Shown: in pieces, positions 17,260 to 26,214 of the stretch
Layout: the number at the start of each line of letters is the position of its first letter
Numbering within the stretch: the first letter of the stretch is position 1
DNA from: Streptomyces sp. SolWspMP-5a-2
Lineage (GTDB): Bacteria > Actinomycetota > Actinomycetes > Streptomycetales > Streptomycetaceae
Assembly (NCBI RefSeq): GCF_900091845.1
Contig: NZ_FMCI01000250.1
Span: 62,001-126,000 of the forward strand
Length of the DNA: 64,000 nucleotides
Direction of reading: 5' to 3'
The notes under the pieces: generated by a model
What the model was told of the DNA's origin: nothing
The model's input: only the letters and a program-made list of their open reading frames with translations
Databases searched by the model: none
Made by a program: the position numbers and the translations under genes

Positions 17260-19539
17260 TCACGTCGCCAACCGGAGTCCCTCGGCCGCCTCCTCGACCA
17301 TGGCGAGGCCGAGCCTGCTCACCCGTACGGAGAACGGGGCTCCGGCGACCCGCAGTCCCGTCAGCACGATCTCGCCGAGAGGAGCGGTGTGCCAGGGGCG
17401 GAGGGTGACCGTCCCGGCAGGAGCGTCCGGGCGGATTCCCGCGAGGGTGGTGGCCAGCAGCACGCCGGCCGAGGCTGCGGTGGCGGCGGGACGGCAGGCG
17501 GCGGGGTGCGGGAGGGGCGCGCTCCCCTCGGTGCGCCGTTCGCCCGCGTACATCTCGGGGAGCCGGTGCCCGAAGGCGGCGGAGGCGGTCAGGGTGCCGC
17601 GCAGCAGTGAGGATGCCTCCTTCTCGTAGCCGGCGGCGGCCAGCCCGGCGATCGCGACCGCTGTCTCGTGCACCCGCACGGCACCGTCCCGATGGCCGAA
17701 GGGGTTGTGTCCGGGCTCCTGGGCTCCGAGCCCCCGCAGCCCCCAGCCTGAGTCCAGGGCCGGGCCGCCCAGGAGCCGGGCGAGCTGCTCGGTCTGCACC
17801 CGGTCCAGCAGACCGGGCGCCCATCGGCCACCGCCCAGCAGCCCGGTGTCCAGGAGGTGCGCGGCGGTCCCGGCCAGATGCGGTGCCAGGGTCCCGTCCG
17901 GCATCCTGGCGGCCGCCGGTCGACCTCCGCCAAGGTCCCCGATCCAGAACTCCGACTGGAAGGCCCGCCGCAGCTCCCGGGCCCACTGCCGCAGCTCGGC
18001 GGCCCCCGGTCTCCCGCAGGTCTCCAGCAGTTCGGCGCCGAGGACCGCTGCCCGGTGGGCGTGTGCCTGTGTCTCGCAGCGGACGGGACCGCCCGGCTGC
18101 GGGTCGGACAGGTAGGTGCGGTCGCCGACGGCCGTGAGGAGCCAGGACAGGCAGCGCTCGGCGGCGGGCAGCAGTTCCGTCGTGTCCCGCTCGGGCAGAC
18201 CCCACCGGTACGCCTCCGCGAGGAGGGCGGGGAACAACAGGGTCGCGAGGGTGCCGGTGCACTCCGGCGGCAGCCGCGTGCCCGCGCCGCGCCGCGGCCC
18301 GGGAATCATGCCGGATCTGCCCGCGGGGCCACCAAGCTGGACACGGGCGAGCGCGCGCAGGGTCCCGGCGGCGAGTCCGGTACCGAGCGGCAGCGCCATC
18401 CGCGCGGCGGCCAGGGCCTCGGCGGGGGCCGGACCGCAGCGCCAGGGCGCTCCCGCCGCGAGAAGGACGTCCGCCGGATGCGCGGGGTCGCGCAGCAGCA
18501 GGGCCTGAAGATCCTCGACGCTGCTCCGCAGCAGTGGCTGGATCCCGGGTTCGTCGCCGGAGGCGTGGGCCTGGGCGAACGGACTGTTCGTCGAACGGGT
18601 GACGGTACGCAGGGCTCGGCCGCCCTCGGACCGCGTCCGCAGTTCGAGAGTGCGGCTCGCGCCCGGGAGCAGTTCGAACTCCCAGCGCAGCAGGCCCGCC
18701 GAGGCCAGCATGTCGGAGGGCGGCGGGTCCGCCGTGACCGTGACGGTCCCGGCCGCACCGGACCACCGCAGCCCGGATTCGTGCACACCGGCGGGCAGTT
18801 CGGGCCCGGAGGTGCCTGCGGCGATCGCGGCGAGTTCGGCCAGGTCGGTGCCGAGCGCCACCTCGACCGGTACCCGGAGGGGGCGGGGGGCCGAGCTGCG
18901 GAGCGTGATCCGCTCCGTGCCGTCCGCGCTCCTGACGCGTTCGACGGTCACGTCCGGATCCGGTCCGCCGAGCGGGGACGCGCTCAGGGTTCCGACGAAA
19001 CGAGCCCGGTCGGAGGCCGTCATCCGGGCCTGCACGGCGACCGGTTCGCGCCCCGCCACCCGGACCTGGCACCGGGACAGCACGCGTCGGCCGGAGCGGT
19101 AGAAGCCCTCCAGTCCCTGGCCGTTCAGTTGCCCCTGGTCGGTGGAGATCGCGAGAGTCGGAAGGGCGACGCAGATCAGGGCGGTGTGAGCGGCCGGGAG
19201 CCCGAGGGACCGCCTCGGCGGCGGGAGCGGGTCGGCGGGTGTCGCCGGGCGGGGTGGACGGGTCGCCGTTGCCGGAGGGGTTGTGGCCGACCGGGGCACG
19301 GTGCCGGGCGGCTCGCAGCGCTCCGCCAAGGGCCGGAGAGGCGGAAGGGGAGGGAGCGGTGGAGGCGTGGGGGCGCGCTGTGCCGGAGGAGTCGGGGTGC
19401 GGTTCGGCCCCGGGGCTGCCGGATCGTCCCCTCCCGGCGCGGCGGGCCAGGTGGGATCCCAGCCGCTGACACGCCCGGAGGAGGCTGATGATCCGTCGGT
19501 GCCGGAGTCGTCGGCGGCGGCTGGGGTCGGCTGATGCAT
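17260..19539 (-). CDS. Glycogen-debranching-enzyme-like protein (GDE N-terminal domain plus amylo-alpha-1,6-glucosidase-like domain)
   Basis: About 759 aa, cytoplasmic. The first ~110 residues are a Pro-rich disordered tail. A beta-rich domain follows (residues ~120-320; TDQGQLNGQGLEGFYRSGRR at its start), as in bacterial debranching-type glycosidases. Then comes an alpha/alpha-barrel-like region (residues ~340-690; ALARVQ, GHNPFGHRDGAVRVHETAVA, RLPEMYAG) corresponding to the GDE_C catalytic region. The family motif usually reads YHxGSVWPxD near NP; here it is HRDGAVRVHE, so catalytic competence is uncertain. Start is also uncertain: the ATG at 19539 (MHQPTPAA) lacks a ribosome site, and the frame is open to 19650. 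Confidence 0.75.
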   Translation of the reverse strand: MHQPTPAAADDSGTDGSSASSGRVSGWDPTWPAAPGGDDPAAPGPNRTPTPPAQRAPTPPPLPPLPPLRPLAERCEPPGTVPRSATTPPATATRPPRPATPADPLPPPRRSLGLPAAHTALICVALPTLAISTDQGQLNGQGLEGFYRSGRRVLSRCQVRVAGREPVAVQARMTASDRARFVGTLSASPLGGPDPDVTVERVRSADGTERITLRSSAPRPLRVPVEVALGTDLAELAAIAAGTSGPELPAGVHESGLRWSGAAGTVTVTADPPPSDMLASAGLLRWEFELLPGASRTLELRTRSEGGRALRTVTRSTNSPFAQAHASGDEPGIQPLLRSSVEDLQALLLRDPAHPADVLLAAGAPWRCGPAPAEALAAARMALPLGTGLAAGTLRALARVQLGGPAGRSGMIPGPRRGAGTRLPPECTGTLATLLFPALLAEAYRWGLPERDTTELLPAAERCLSWLLTAVGDRTYLSDPQPGGPVRCETQAHAHRAAVLGAELLETCGRPGAAELRQWARELRRAFQSEFWIGDLGGGRPAAARMPDGTLAPHLAGTAAHLLDTGLLGGGRWAPGLLDRVQTEQLARLLGGPALDSGWGLRGLGAQEPGHNPFGHRDGAVRVHETAVAIAGLAAAGYEKEASSLLRGTLTASAAFGHRLPEMYAGERRTEGSAPLPHPAACRPAATAASAGVLLATTLAGIRPDAPAGTVTLRPWHTAPLGEIVLTGLRVAGAPFSVRVSRLGLAMVEEAAEGLRLAT

Positions 19540-20037
19540 GAGGAGGCTTCTTCCGCGCTCTCTGCGCCTGGGGCGGGTGCGGCGCCGGGTTGAGGAGTCC
19601 GGTCGGACTGGGGCGGTGCGGTGGCGGCGCCCAGCCGTGGGTTCCGCCACTCAGGTGAACGGAACCGGCCTCCCCGGGGTCACGCCTCCGCCGGGACCAC
19701 GGCGCCGAATGGCGGGCTCGGTGCGGACGGCTCCCGTGGGTACTCGGACGCGCCGTGCACGCGGGCGCGTGAAACTCCGCTCGTTCGCCCAGGTCGGGCG
19801 AGGCCCCCGGGCCAAGCGGAGCAGGCCAGTTCCGCAGCTCAGACGAGGCGGGGGCGGCAGGCAGCTCACGCTGGGCGGACAGTCCAGGCCAGGAAGGCAG
19901 GGCGGGCAGGACGGGCAGGACGGGCAGGACGGGCAGGGGATCATGCGGTGCGCGGCGCAGCCTCGGCACCCGTCGTCCGCGTGTCGTACCGGGGCCCTCC
20001 GTACGAGGCGACGGCGCCGCGCCCGCCCCGGTCCCGC
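19540..20037. other. Intergenic region with a minisatellite, no confident gene
   Basis: About 500 bp between the debranching-like gene and the DUF4192 gene, both on the minus strand. Long open frames exist on both strands but have the composition of shadow frames. A 9-bp tandem repeat lies at 19903-19938. Confidence 0.5.
19903..19938. repeat. 9-bp tandem repeat, four units
   Basis: CGGGCAGGA is repeated three times without change, followed by a fourth unit CGGGCAGGG. It lies in a gene-free stretch. Confidence 0.85.
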
Positions 20038-21681
20038 TCACGCGCTCTCCTCGCCGTCCCCCGCCGGACGGATCCCTCCGCTGCCGTCGTCGCGGCGCTG
20101 CGGGGTCTCCTTCCGTGCCGGGCGAGGGCGCGAACCGTCGGCCCGTTCGCTACCGGGGTGTGTGCCGCCCGGTCCCGCGCCAGCGGGAGTGCGAGGGCGC
20201 GGGATCCGCGCGGAGCTCCCACGCCCACTCGTCCGCGCCGGACGGGACGTACCGCCCGCGCTGCTGCCGGTGCGGAGCCTGCGTCGGGCGCGGGAGGGCT
20301 CCGACTCAGGATGCGTCTCCTCGGCCGGGTCCCTTCGTGCCGGGCTCTCCTCGGTATCCGGGGCCCTGTCACCGCCGGCGCGCCGTGGCCCGGACGTCAA
20401 CCGCTCCTGCTCCCCCTCCCCCGTTCCCGGGCGACCCCGTCGTTCCGAGCGGAGGCAGCGGCGGACGGACTCCGGGTCAAGACCCTCGTTGCAGGCCTGG
20501 TGCAGCAGCCGGGCGAAGAGGTACTCGGGGTCGACACCGAGGGCCATGGCGAAGGCCTCGCGTGCCTCCAGTTCGTCCCCCGTGGACCAGGCGACCCATC
20601 CGGCGAGGGTCAGCGGCGCCGCCGCGTGGTCGCCGTACGGTCCGACGCAGCGGCGGGCCAGGGCGCGCCAGAGACGGAGGGCCGGTCCCGCCTCGTCGCC
20701 CTCCATCCACTCGGCCGCGTGATCGCGGGTCCCGCGGTCCTGGAGGCCGAGGATCAGCGCCGCCGCCTCGTCATGACCGATCAGGTCGTCGTCGCGGAGG
20801 TCGGCGGGAAGGATCCCGGAGACGGGGCGGGCCTCAGCGAGGCGGCGCATGACGCGTTCGGCTAGTTCGAGGGTCTTCTCGGCCACTCCCACGCGGTCGG
20901 TGTCGTCCAGGATCTTGGGGATCAGTGCCATGGCGGCCTTGTCCAGAGCCGTCTCCTGTTCCAGCACGGCGGCGCTCTCCCAGGGCTGGAGCCGAGCCCG
21001 CAGCTCGCGCAGGGTGCCTCGGACCTGGAGCCCGGCGTAGGTCGCGGCGGCGGCCAGTACGGACGTGCCGGGCAGGCCCATCGGCAGTCCCTCGGGCGGG
21101 CAGCACGGCGGGTTGCCGCAGCTGTAGGACCAGAAGCGGGCGTCCGAGATGCAGAGCGCCTCGACCACCGACACCCTCAGATCGCCGCAGGCGTTCCGCA
21201 ACTCCTCGGCGAGCGGGATCAGCCGCCGCATGACCTCCTGACCGGTCTGTCCTGGGGCCGGTTCCTGGCACAGGTAGATGACCAGTTGCCGCGGTCGGAC
21301 TCCCCTGCGTTCGCTGCCCTTCACCAGCCCTCGGACCAGTTGGTCGGCGGCGGACCTCCAGTCGTCCGGGGACGTCGGGATGCCGAGCCGGGCCCGGCCA
21401 CCGAACCTGCCGCCGCCTTCGTCGCCCTCCAGGGCGACCAGCACGATGCTGTCCTCCGGGCGGTAGCCGAGCAGGTAGGGCAGCGCGTCGGCCAGCTCCG
21501 CGGGGGTGCGCAGAGTGACCCCGTGCGCGGTGCCCGGTCCGCTGCCGACGACCGGTCCGGTGTGGATGTCGGGGCGGGTCGAGCCGCTGTGGAGGCCGTG
21601 TCCGTCGCGGGAAAGGTGCTCCTCACGTCCGGCCGCGCCGCCGTTCTCGGAGGATCCCGTGGTTTCGCCGTGATTCGTCAT
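20038..21681 (-). CDS. DUF4192 family protein with long basic disordered tail
   Basis: 547 aa, soluble. DUF4192 covers about residues 50-390, beginning at LRTPAELADALPYLLGYRPE, followed by IVLVALEGDEGG. It includes a Cys-containing stretch SCGNPPCCPPEGLPMGLPG and a helical end (GWVAWSTGDELEAREAFAMA, tetratricopeptide-like). The last ~150 residues are rich in Arg, Ser, Pro and Gly and probably disordered. Function of the family is unknown. It is divergent from the RecQ-like helicase gene, sharing a 230-bp control region. ATG 21681 is taken as start because conservation begins soon after; the ribosome site is weak. Confidence 0.8.
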   Translation of the reverse strand: MTNHGETTGSSENGGAAGREEHLSRDGHGLHSGSTRPDIHTGPVVGSGPGTAHGVTLRTPAELADALPYLLGYRPEDSIVLVALEGDEGGGRFGGRARLGIPTSPDDWRSAADQLVRGLVKGSERRGVRPRQLVIYLCQEPAPGQTGQEVMRRLIPLAEELRNACGDLRVSVVEALCISDARFWSYSCGNPPCCPPEGLPMGLPGTSVLAAAATYAGLQVRGTLRELRARLQPWESAAVLEQETALDKAAMALIPKILDDTDRVGVAEKTLELAERVMRRLAEARPVSGILPADLRDDDLIGHDEAAALILGLQDRGTRDHAAEWMEGDEAGPALRLWRALARRCVGPYGDHAAAPLTLAGWVAWSTGDELEAREAFAMALGVDPEYLFARLLHQACNEGLDPESVRRCLRSERRGRPGTGEGEQERLTSGPRRAGGDRAPDTEESPARRDPAEETHPESEPSRARRRLRTGSSAGGTSRPARTSGRGSSARIPRPRTPAGAGPGGTHPGSERADGSRPRPARKETPQRRDDGSGGIRPAGDGEESA

Positions 21682-21714
21682 GCGCCGACGATCCCGCGAG
21701 CCCGGCGATTTGAT

Positions 21715-21730
21715 TTTTCCCTGTGGAAAA
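21715..21730. promoter_or_regulatory. AT-rich inverted repeat in the DUF4192/RecQ divergent promoter
   Basis: TTTTCC (21715-21720) and GGAAAA (21725-21730) form a 6-bp dyad with spacer CTGT. It lies 34 bp before the DUF4192 start, in one of the few AT-rich patches of the region. Confidence 0.4.
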
Positions 21731-21816
21731 GTCGAGCCAGGGACACGACAAGACATCATCAGAACAACCCCCTGACCTGCACAAATGCGCCTGCCGCAGG
21801 GCTGGCGATAGTCATA

Positions 21817-21836
21817 CCGCGAGGCATGCCTCGCGG
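21817..21836. promoter_or_regulatory. Perfect 20-bp palindrome upstream of the RecQ-like gene
   Basis: The sequence CCGCGAGGCA is followed directly by its exact inverted copy, with no spacer. It lies 78-97 bp upstream of the helicase start codon and 136 bp from the divergent DUF4192 start. It looks like a dimeric repressor site; it is not an SOS box. Confidence 0.5.
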
Positions 21837-21913
21837 ATCCGCCACGGCAGACTCCGCTGCCCGGCCCGGCCTCCGACCGTCTCCGGCCCGGATTGTCAGT
21901 CCCGTCCTGTTGG

Positions 21914-24088
21914 ATGGAGGGCATGGAGCACACGAGCGACACGGAACTCCGGACAGCGGCCGACGCGGTCCTCGCCCGCCTCGTCGGGGACGCGACCGGA
22001 ACGGCACGGCTGCGCGAGGACCAGTGGCGGGCCATCGAGGCGCTGGTCGCGCACGGACGCCGGGCGCTCGTCGTGCAGCGCACCGGATGGGGCAAGTCAG
22101 CCGTCTACTTCGTGGCGACCTCCCTGCTGCGGGCGCGCGGCAGCGGCCCGACGGTGATCGTGTCCCCGCTCCTCGCGCTCATGCGCAACCAGGTGGACGC
22201 CGCAGCGCGGGCCGGGATCCACGCGCGGACCATCAACTCCTCCAACATCGAGGAGTGGGGGACGGTCCAGGCCGAGATCGCGGCCGGGGAGGTCGACGTT
22301 CTGCTGGTCTCCCCCGAGCGGCTCAACAACCCGGACTTCCGTGACGAGGTGCTGCCCGCGCTCGCCGCCGCCACCGGCCTCCTCGTGGTGGACGAGGCGC
22401 ACTGCATCTCCGACTGGGGACACGACTTCCGCCCCGACTACCGACGGCTGCGCACCATGCTGGGCGATCTCCCGCCCAGTGTGCCGGTCCTGGCGACCAC
22501 GGCCACCGCCAACGCGCGTGTGACGGCCGACGTGGCGGAGCAGCTGGGGACCGGAGGCTCGTCCGACGCCCTGGTGCTGCGCGGCCCGCTGGACCGGGAG
22601 AGCCTGAGCCTCGGCGTGCTGCGCCTGCCGGACGCGGCGCACCGGATGGCCTGGCTCGCCGACCACCTCGACGAGCTGCCCGGTTCCGGCATCATCTACA
22701 CGCTCACCGTGGCCGCCGCCGAGGAGGTCACCGCCTTCCTCCGGCACCGGGGACACACGGTCGCCTCCTACACCGGGAAGACGGAGAACGCGGACCGGCA
22801 GCAGGCGGAGGACGACCTGCTCGCCAACAAGGTGAAGGCCCTGGTCGCCACGTCCGCACTCGGCATGGGCTTCGACAAGCCGGACCTCGGTTTCGTCGTG
22901 CACCTCGGCTCGCCGTCGTCACCGATCGCCTACTACCAGCAGGTGGGCCGTGCCGGGCGCGGTGTCGAGCACGCCGAGGTCCTGCTGCTTCCCGGGCGCG
23001 AGGACGAGGCGATCTGGGAGTACTTCGCCTCGCTCGCCTTCCCCTCCGAGGAACTGGTGCGGCGCACTCTCGATGTCCTCGCCCGCGCCGAGCGCCCCTT
23101 GTCGCTGCCCGCTCTGGAGCCTCTGGTGGAGCTGCGGCGCTCCCGCCTGGAGTCGATGCTGAAGGTCCTGGACGTCGACGGCGCGGTCAAGAGGGTCAAG
23201 GGCGGCTGGATCTCCACCGGAGCCCCTTGGACCTACGACGCCGAGCGGTACGCCTGGGTGGCCCGGCAGCGCGGGGCGGAGCAGCAGGCGATGCGCGACT
23301 ACGCGTCGACGACCGAGTGCCGGATGGAGTTCCTGCAACGGCAGTTGGACGACGAGGGGGCCAAGCCCTGCGGCCGCTGCGACACCTGTGCGGGGGCCCG
23401 GTTCACGGCCGACATGTCGCCCGCCGCGCTGGACGCCGCGCGCGTCGACCTCGGCAGGGCCGGTGTCGAGGTGGAGCCGCGCCGGATGTGGCCGACCGGA
23501 CTGCCCGCGGTCGGCGTGGACCTGAAGGGCCGCATCCCGCCGGGCGAACAGGCCGCCGAGGGACGGGCTCTGGGGCGGCTCTCCGACATCGGCTGGGGCA
23601 ACCGGCTGCGCCCCATGCTCGCGCCCACGGCGCCGGACGGTCCCCTGCCGGACGACGTGGCGCAGGCCGTCGTCGGCGTCCTGGTGGACTGGGCCAAGGG
23701 CCCCGGCGGATGGGCCCCTGGGGCGCCCGAGGGGCAGCAGCGGCCGGTGGGGGTCGTCACGGTCGCCTCCCGCACCCGTCCGCAGTTGATCGGCACCCTC
23801 GGAGCGCGCATCGCGGAGGTCGGCAGGCTGCCGCTGCTGGGCTCCCTGGAGTACACGGGAGACATCACGCACGTCTCGCGCAGCAACAGCGCGCAGCGCC
23901 TCAAGGCGCTCGACGGAGCGTTGAGCGTGCCGCCCGCGCTCGCCTCAGCTCTCGCGGAAGCGCAGGGCCCTGTGCTGCTGGTGGACGACTTCACCGAGAC
24001 GGGGTGGACGCTCGCGGTCGCCGCCAGGATGCTCCGCCGCGCCGGCGCCCAGGGGGTGCTGCCCCTCGTCCTGGCCGTCCAGGGCTGA
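21914..24088 (+). CDS. RecQ-type ATP-dependent DNA helicase fused to a phosphoribosyltransferase-like domain
   Basis: About 724 aa. Helicase motifs: RTGWGKS (Walker A, with Trp where RecQ normally has Gly), VVDEAHCISDWGHDFRPDYR (DEAH box plus aromatic loop), TTATAN, ATSALGMGFDKPDLGFVVH, YYQQVGRAGRG. A Zn-binding RQC-like region follows (CGRCDTCAGARF). The last ~190 residues carry VLLVDDFTETGWT, a PRPP-binding-type motif of class I phosphoribosyltransferases such as ComF. The helicase part predicts 3'-5' unwinding in repair; the role of the second domain is unknown. Start is ambiguous (TTG 21893, ATG 21914, ATG 21923). Confidence 0.88.
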   Translation: MEGMEHTSDTELRTAADAVLARLVGDATGTARLREDQWRAIEALVAHGRRALVVQRTGWGKSAVYFVATSLLRARGSGPTVIVSPLLALMRNQVDAAARAGIHARTINSSNIEEWGTVQAEIAAGEVDVLLVSPERLNNPDFRDEVLPALAAATGLLVVDEAHCISDWGHDFRPDYRRLRTMLGDLPPSVPVLATTATANARVTADVAEQLGTGGSSDALVLRGPLDRESLSLGVLRLPDAAHRMAWLADHLDELPGSGIIYTLTVAAAEEVTAFLRHRGHTVASYTGKTENADRQQAEDDLLANKVKALVATSALGMGFDKPDLGFVVHLGSPSSPIAYYQQVGRAGRGVEHAEVLLLPGREDEAIWEYFASLAFPSEELVRRTLDVLARAERPLSLPALEPLVELRRSRLESMLKVLDVDGAVKRVKGGWISTGAPWTYDAERYAWVARQRGAEQQAMRDYASTTECRMEFLQRQLDDEGAKPCGRCDTCAGARFTADMSPAALDAARVDLGRAGVEVEPRRMWPTGLPAVGVDLKGRIPPGEQAAEGRALGRLSDIGWGNRLRPMLAPTAPDGPLPDDVAQAVVGVLVDWAKGPGGWAPGAPEGQQRPVGVVTVASRTRPQLIGTLGARIAEVGRLPLLGSLEYTGDITHVSRSNSAQRLKALDGALSVPPALASALAEAQGPVLLVDDFTETGWTLAVAARMLRRAGAQGVLPLVLAVQG

Positions 24089-24575
24089 CGGCACCGCCCG
24101 CCCGGGCGCGCCGCTCCACCCGCAAGCGCGCCACCCGCCACGCACACCGCGCGGGACCCGCTCACCTCACGGGACCCGCTCGCCCGACATGGCTCGCTCG
24201 CCCCACGGAACCCGCCCATCCCGTGGGTCACACCCGCACCGCTCTCCCGCCGACCGGGACAGGCCCGCGCCCGCGCTCTCCCGGCAGGCCGCCCGCAACG
24301 CCCTGGGCGACGGATGTCCCAACGGTGTCCGAACGTGAGGTGAACGAGCATCCCAGGCGTCGTCCCAGGACACATCGGGTGGGGATATACCCCGCGAACC
24401 ATCGCATTCCGGTCGTCAGCCTCAATTGCTCGTTGCCGCATCCAAGTTCGACAGCAAGAATTGAACTCCACTCCCCGCACGGCCCGTCCGTGGTCCGGTA
24501 GGGCTCTGCTGCGGCGTGCGCTTCCCCCGATTCCGACCCCGCCCGCAGTGTGGGCGCGTAGCCGAAGGGAGGACC
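24089..24575. other. Intergenic region with probable promoter
   Basis: No convincing gene in about 490 bp. The segment 24415-24470 is distinctly AT-rich (for example ACAGCAAGAATTGAACT) and is the likely promoter region of the following + strand gene. Open frames on either strand have shadow composition. Confidence 0.5.
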
Positions 24576-25196
24576 GTGACCTTCGGACTTGCTCCGTCCT
24601 CCGCGGCATCCATGTCGACGTCCGCCGCTTCCACCTCCTTGGCCCGCATGCTGGAGCCGGCCGAGTGGGCCGCCGCCGGAATCCCGCTGCTGCGCAACCC
24701 GCGTGAGGTCGTCAGCGGGCTCCACTCACGGCACCACCCCGGCCCGGCGACGGCCGTCGTCGCGGTACTGGATCAGGACGAACGGCTGCGCGCGAGCGCC
24801 TCATTCACCCGCCGCCCGGTTCCGCCCGACGGCTGGGTGTTCCGCAACGCACTCCTCGCGCAGTTGCGCCGGGTCATCCCGCACGACCTGCGCCGCCGCA
24901 CCCCCGTCCGCACCGCCGTGCTGCTGTACTGCCGTGACGGCGACGCGCGGTGGACCGAGGAGGACGGCGCGTGGATGTGGGGTCTGCGTGACGCCTGCAC
25001 GCTGCACGGTCTGCGCTGCGGCGCGTACATCACGCTGACCCGGGACGGCTGGCAGGTTCTCGGGGAGGGCCGTGGCGGGCGTCGCCCGAATCTGGACTCG
25101 GCACCTGAGCCCTTCGAGCTGTCCGAGTCGCCGCCCCCGTCACCCCGCACGGGGGGCGCCGCCTCGGACGTGTTGCGCCGCGCCGCGGCCCGCTGA
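24576..25196 (+). CDS. Conserved streptomycete protein of unknown function
   Basis: 206 aa, soluble, not recognised. After a Ser/Ala-rich N-terminus, the core (about 30-165) is alpha/beta with TAVVAVLDQDERLRASASFT, DGWVFRNALLAQLRRVIPHD, TAVLLYCRDGDARWTEEDG and GLRCGAYITLTRDGWQVLG. The alternation of beta strands and acidic turns is somewhat like a nucleotide-handling or JAB-type fold, but I cannot confirm either. The C-terminal 40 residues are Pro/Ser rich. The GTG at 24576 is preceded by GGGAGGA, which decides the start over upstream in-frame codons. Confidence 0.75.
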   Translation: MTFGLAPSSAASMSTSAASTSLARMLEPAEWAAAGIPLLRNPREVVSGLHSRHHPGPATAVVAVLDQDERLRASASFTRRPVPPDGWVFRNALLAQLRRVIPHDLRRRTPVRTAVLLYCRDGDARWTEEDGAWMWGLRDACTLHGLRCGAYITLTRDGWQVLGEGRGGRRPNLDSAPEPFELSESPPPSPRTGGAASDVLRRAAAR

Positions 25197-25531
25197 GCAG
25201 ACCGCCGACGTGCCGTGCCCCGCGCGCGGCACACCAGACGGCCCGCTGACCGTCCCCCGCGACGATCCCGGAGACGCCGCGCCGGTTCTCCGCAGCGACT
25301 CCGTACGCCTCCGTGCGACGACGCCGTGGGTCCGCCGCACGGAATCCGACGAACGCGCCCCCGCGGACCCGCAGGAGTGACAGGCTTACCGGCAACGACC
25401 GAAAAGGGCGCCGCCCTTTCGGGAACCGGCCACGCCTGCGCGCGCGGGCAGGCCGGTTCGCCCACCGTGCTCGGCGTCGCGACGCCAGTGCCTCACCTCT
25501 CCGACGCCCTCGCGGGACGACCGGAGCGGAC
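25197..25531. other. Intergenic region between converging genes
   Basis: About 335 bp without a recognisable gene. Its only structural element is the hairpin at 25399-25422. Confidence 0.5.
25399..25422. terminator. Possible bidirectional hairpin terminator
   Basis: CCGAAAAGGGC and GCCCTTTCGG pair over 10 bp with one bulged A and a 3-nt loop, between converging genes. Confidence 0.5.
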
Positions 25532-26146
25532 TCAGGCGCTCTTGTTCAGCGCCGAGTTGATCTGCTGCGCGTCTCCGCAGACGATCAACAGGGCGCCCGC
25601 GCGGGCGCGGGCGAGCGGCAGAACGGTGGACGCGACCGTGGCGGGACCGCCGTTGACTGCGACCACGACCACGGGACGCTTCGCGGCCCGCTCGACGACG
25701 GCGGCGTCCGTGTAGAAGACGTCGTCGCGCGCGTCGTGCTGCGCCCAGTAGGAGGTTTCACCGAAGGACAGCTCGTGGGTGGCCCACGGGTGCTTCTCTC
25801 CGGTGGTGACGACCAGGACGTCGCCGGGGGCTCGCCCGGAGTCCAGCAGGAGGTCCACGGCCTCTTCGGCGGCGTCGAGTGCGCCGTCCGCCGAGGCGGG
25901 GATCAGCTGGATCTGCGGGGTGGCCGTAGCCGTGGCGGAGGCGGCCGCCGGACCCGAGGGTCCGGGGGTTGCCGCCGTCGCGTCTCGCGACGTGCGCTGC
26001 ACCGGCGGGGTGGGCCGGAGCGGACCAGGACGACCGGGACGCGGCGGAGCCGCGGGGCGGGGGCCGGGTACGGGACGAGGGGTCGGCGCGGTGCGGGGAC
26101 CCTGGGCACTCTCGTGAATCTGAGGCTCCTCGGGAATGAGAGGCAT
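25532..26146 (-). CDS. Streptomycete protein of unknown function with helicase-C-like ending
   Basis: About 204 aa. Residues 1-75 are Pro/Arg/Thr-rich and disordered. The C-terminal ~130 residues form an alpha/beta unit: ALDAAEEAVDLLLDSGRAPG, DVLVVTTGEKHPWATHELSF, then VFYTDAAVVERAAKRPVVVV. The pattern recalls the C-terminal domain of UvrD/RecB-type helicases (a nucleotide-loop strand followed by a VxVAVNG segment) without any ATPase domain. Start: ATG 26146 is preferred because the open frame upstream runs into the rnhB gene; its ribosome site is weak. It lies directly downstream of rnhB, so co-transcription is likely. Confidence 0.7.
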   Translation of the reverse strand: MPLIPEEPQIHESAQGPRTAPTPRPVPGPRPAAPPRPGRPGPLRPTPPVQRTSRDATAATPGPSGPAAASATATATPQIQLIPASADGALDAAEEAVDLLLDSGRAPGDVLVVTTGEKHPWATHELSFGETSYWAQHDARDDVFYTDAAVVERAAKRPVVVVAVNGGPATVASTVLPLARARAGALLIVCGDAQQINSALNKSA

Positions 26147-26214
26147 GGGCTGATTTGTATCAAACACTGGTGCGGCTCGCGTCAGCAGGTAGCACATGAG
26201 TGCGAGCGGAATCG

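Noticed and set aside
17132..20041. A 969-codon open frame on the minus strand across the debranching-like gene
   Set aside because: It overlaps in another frame a protein with recognisable domains, and its translation is Arg/Pro/Gly-rich with no domain, as expected for a shadow frame in high-GC DNA.
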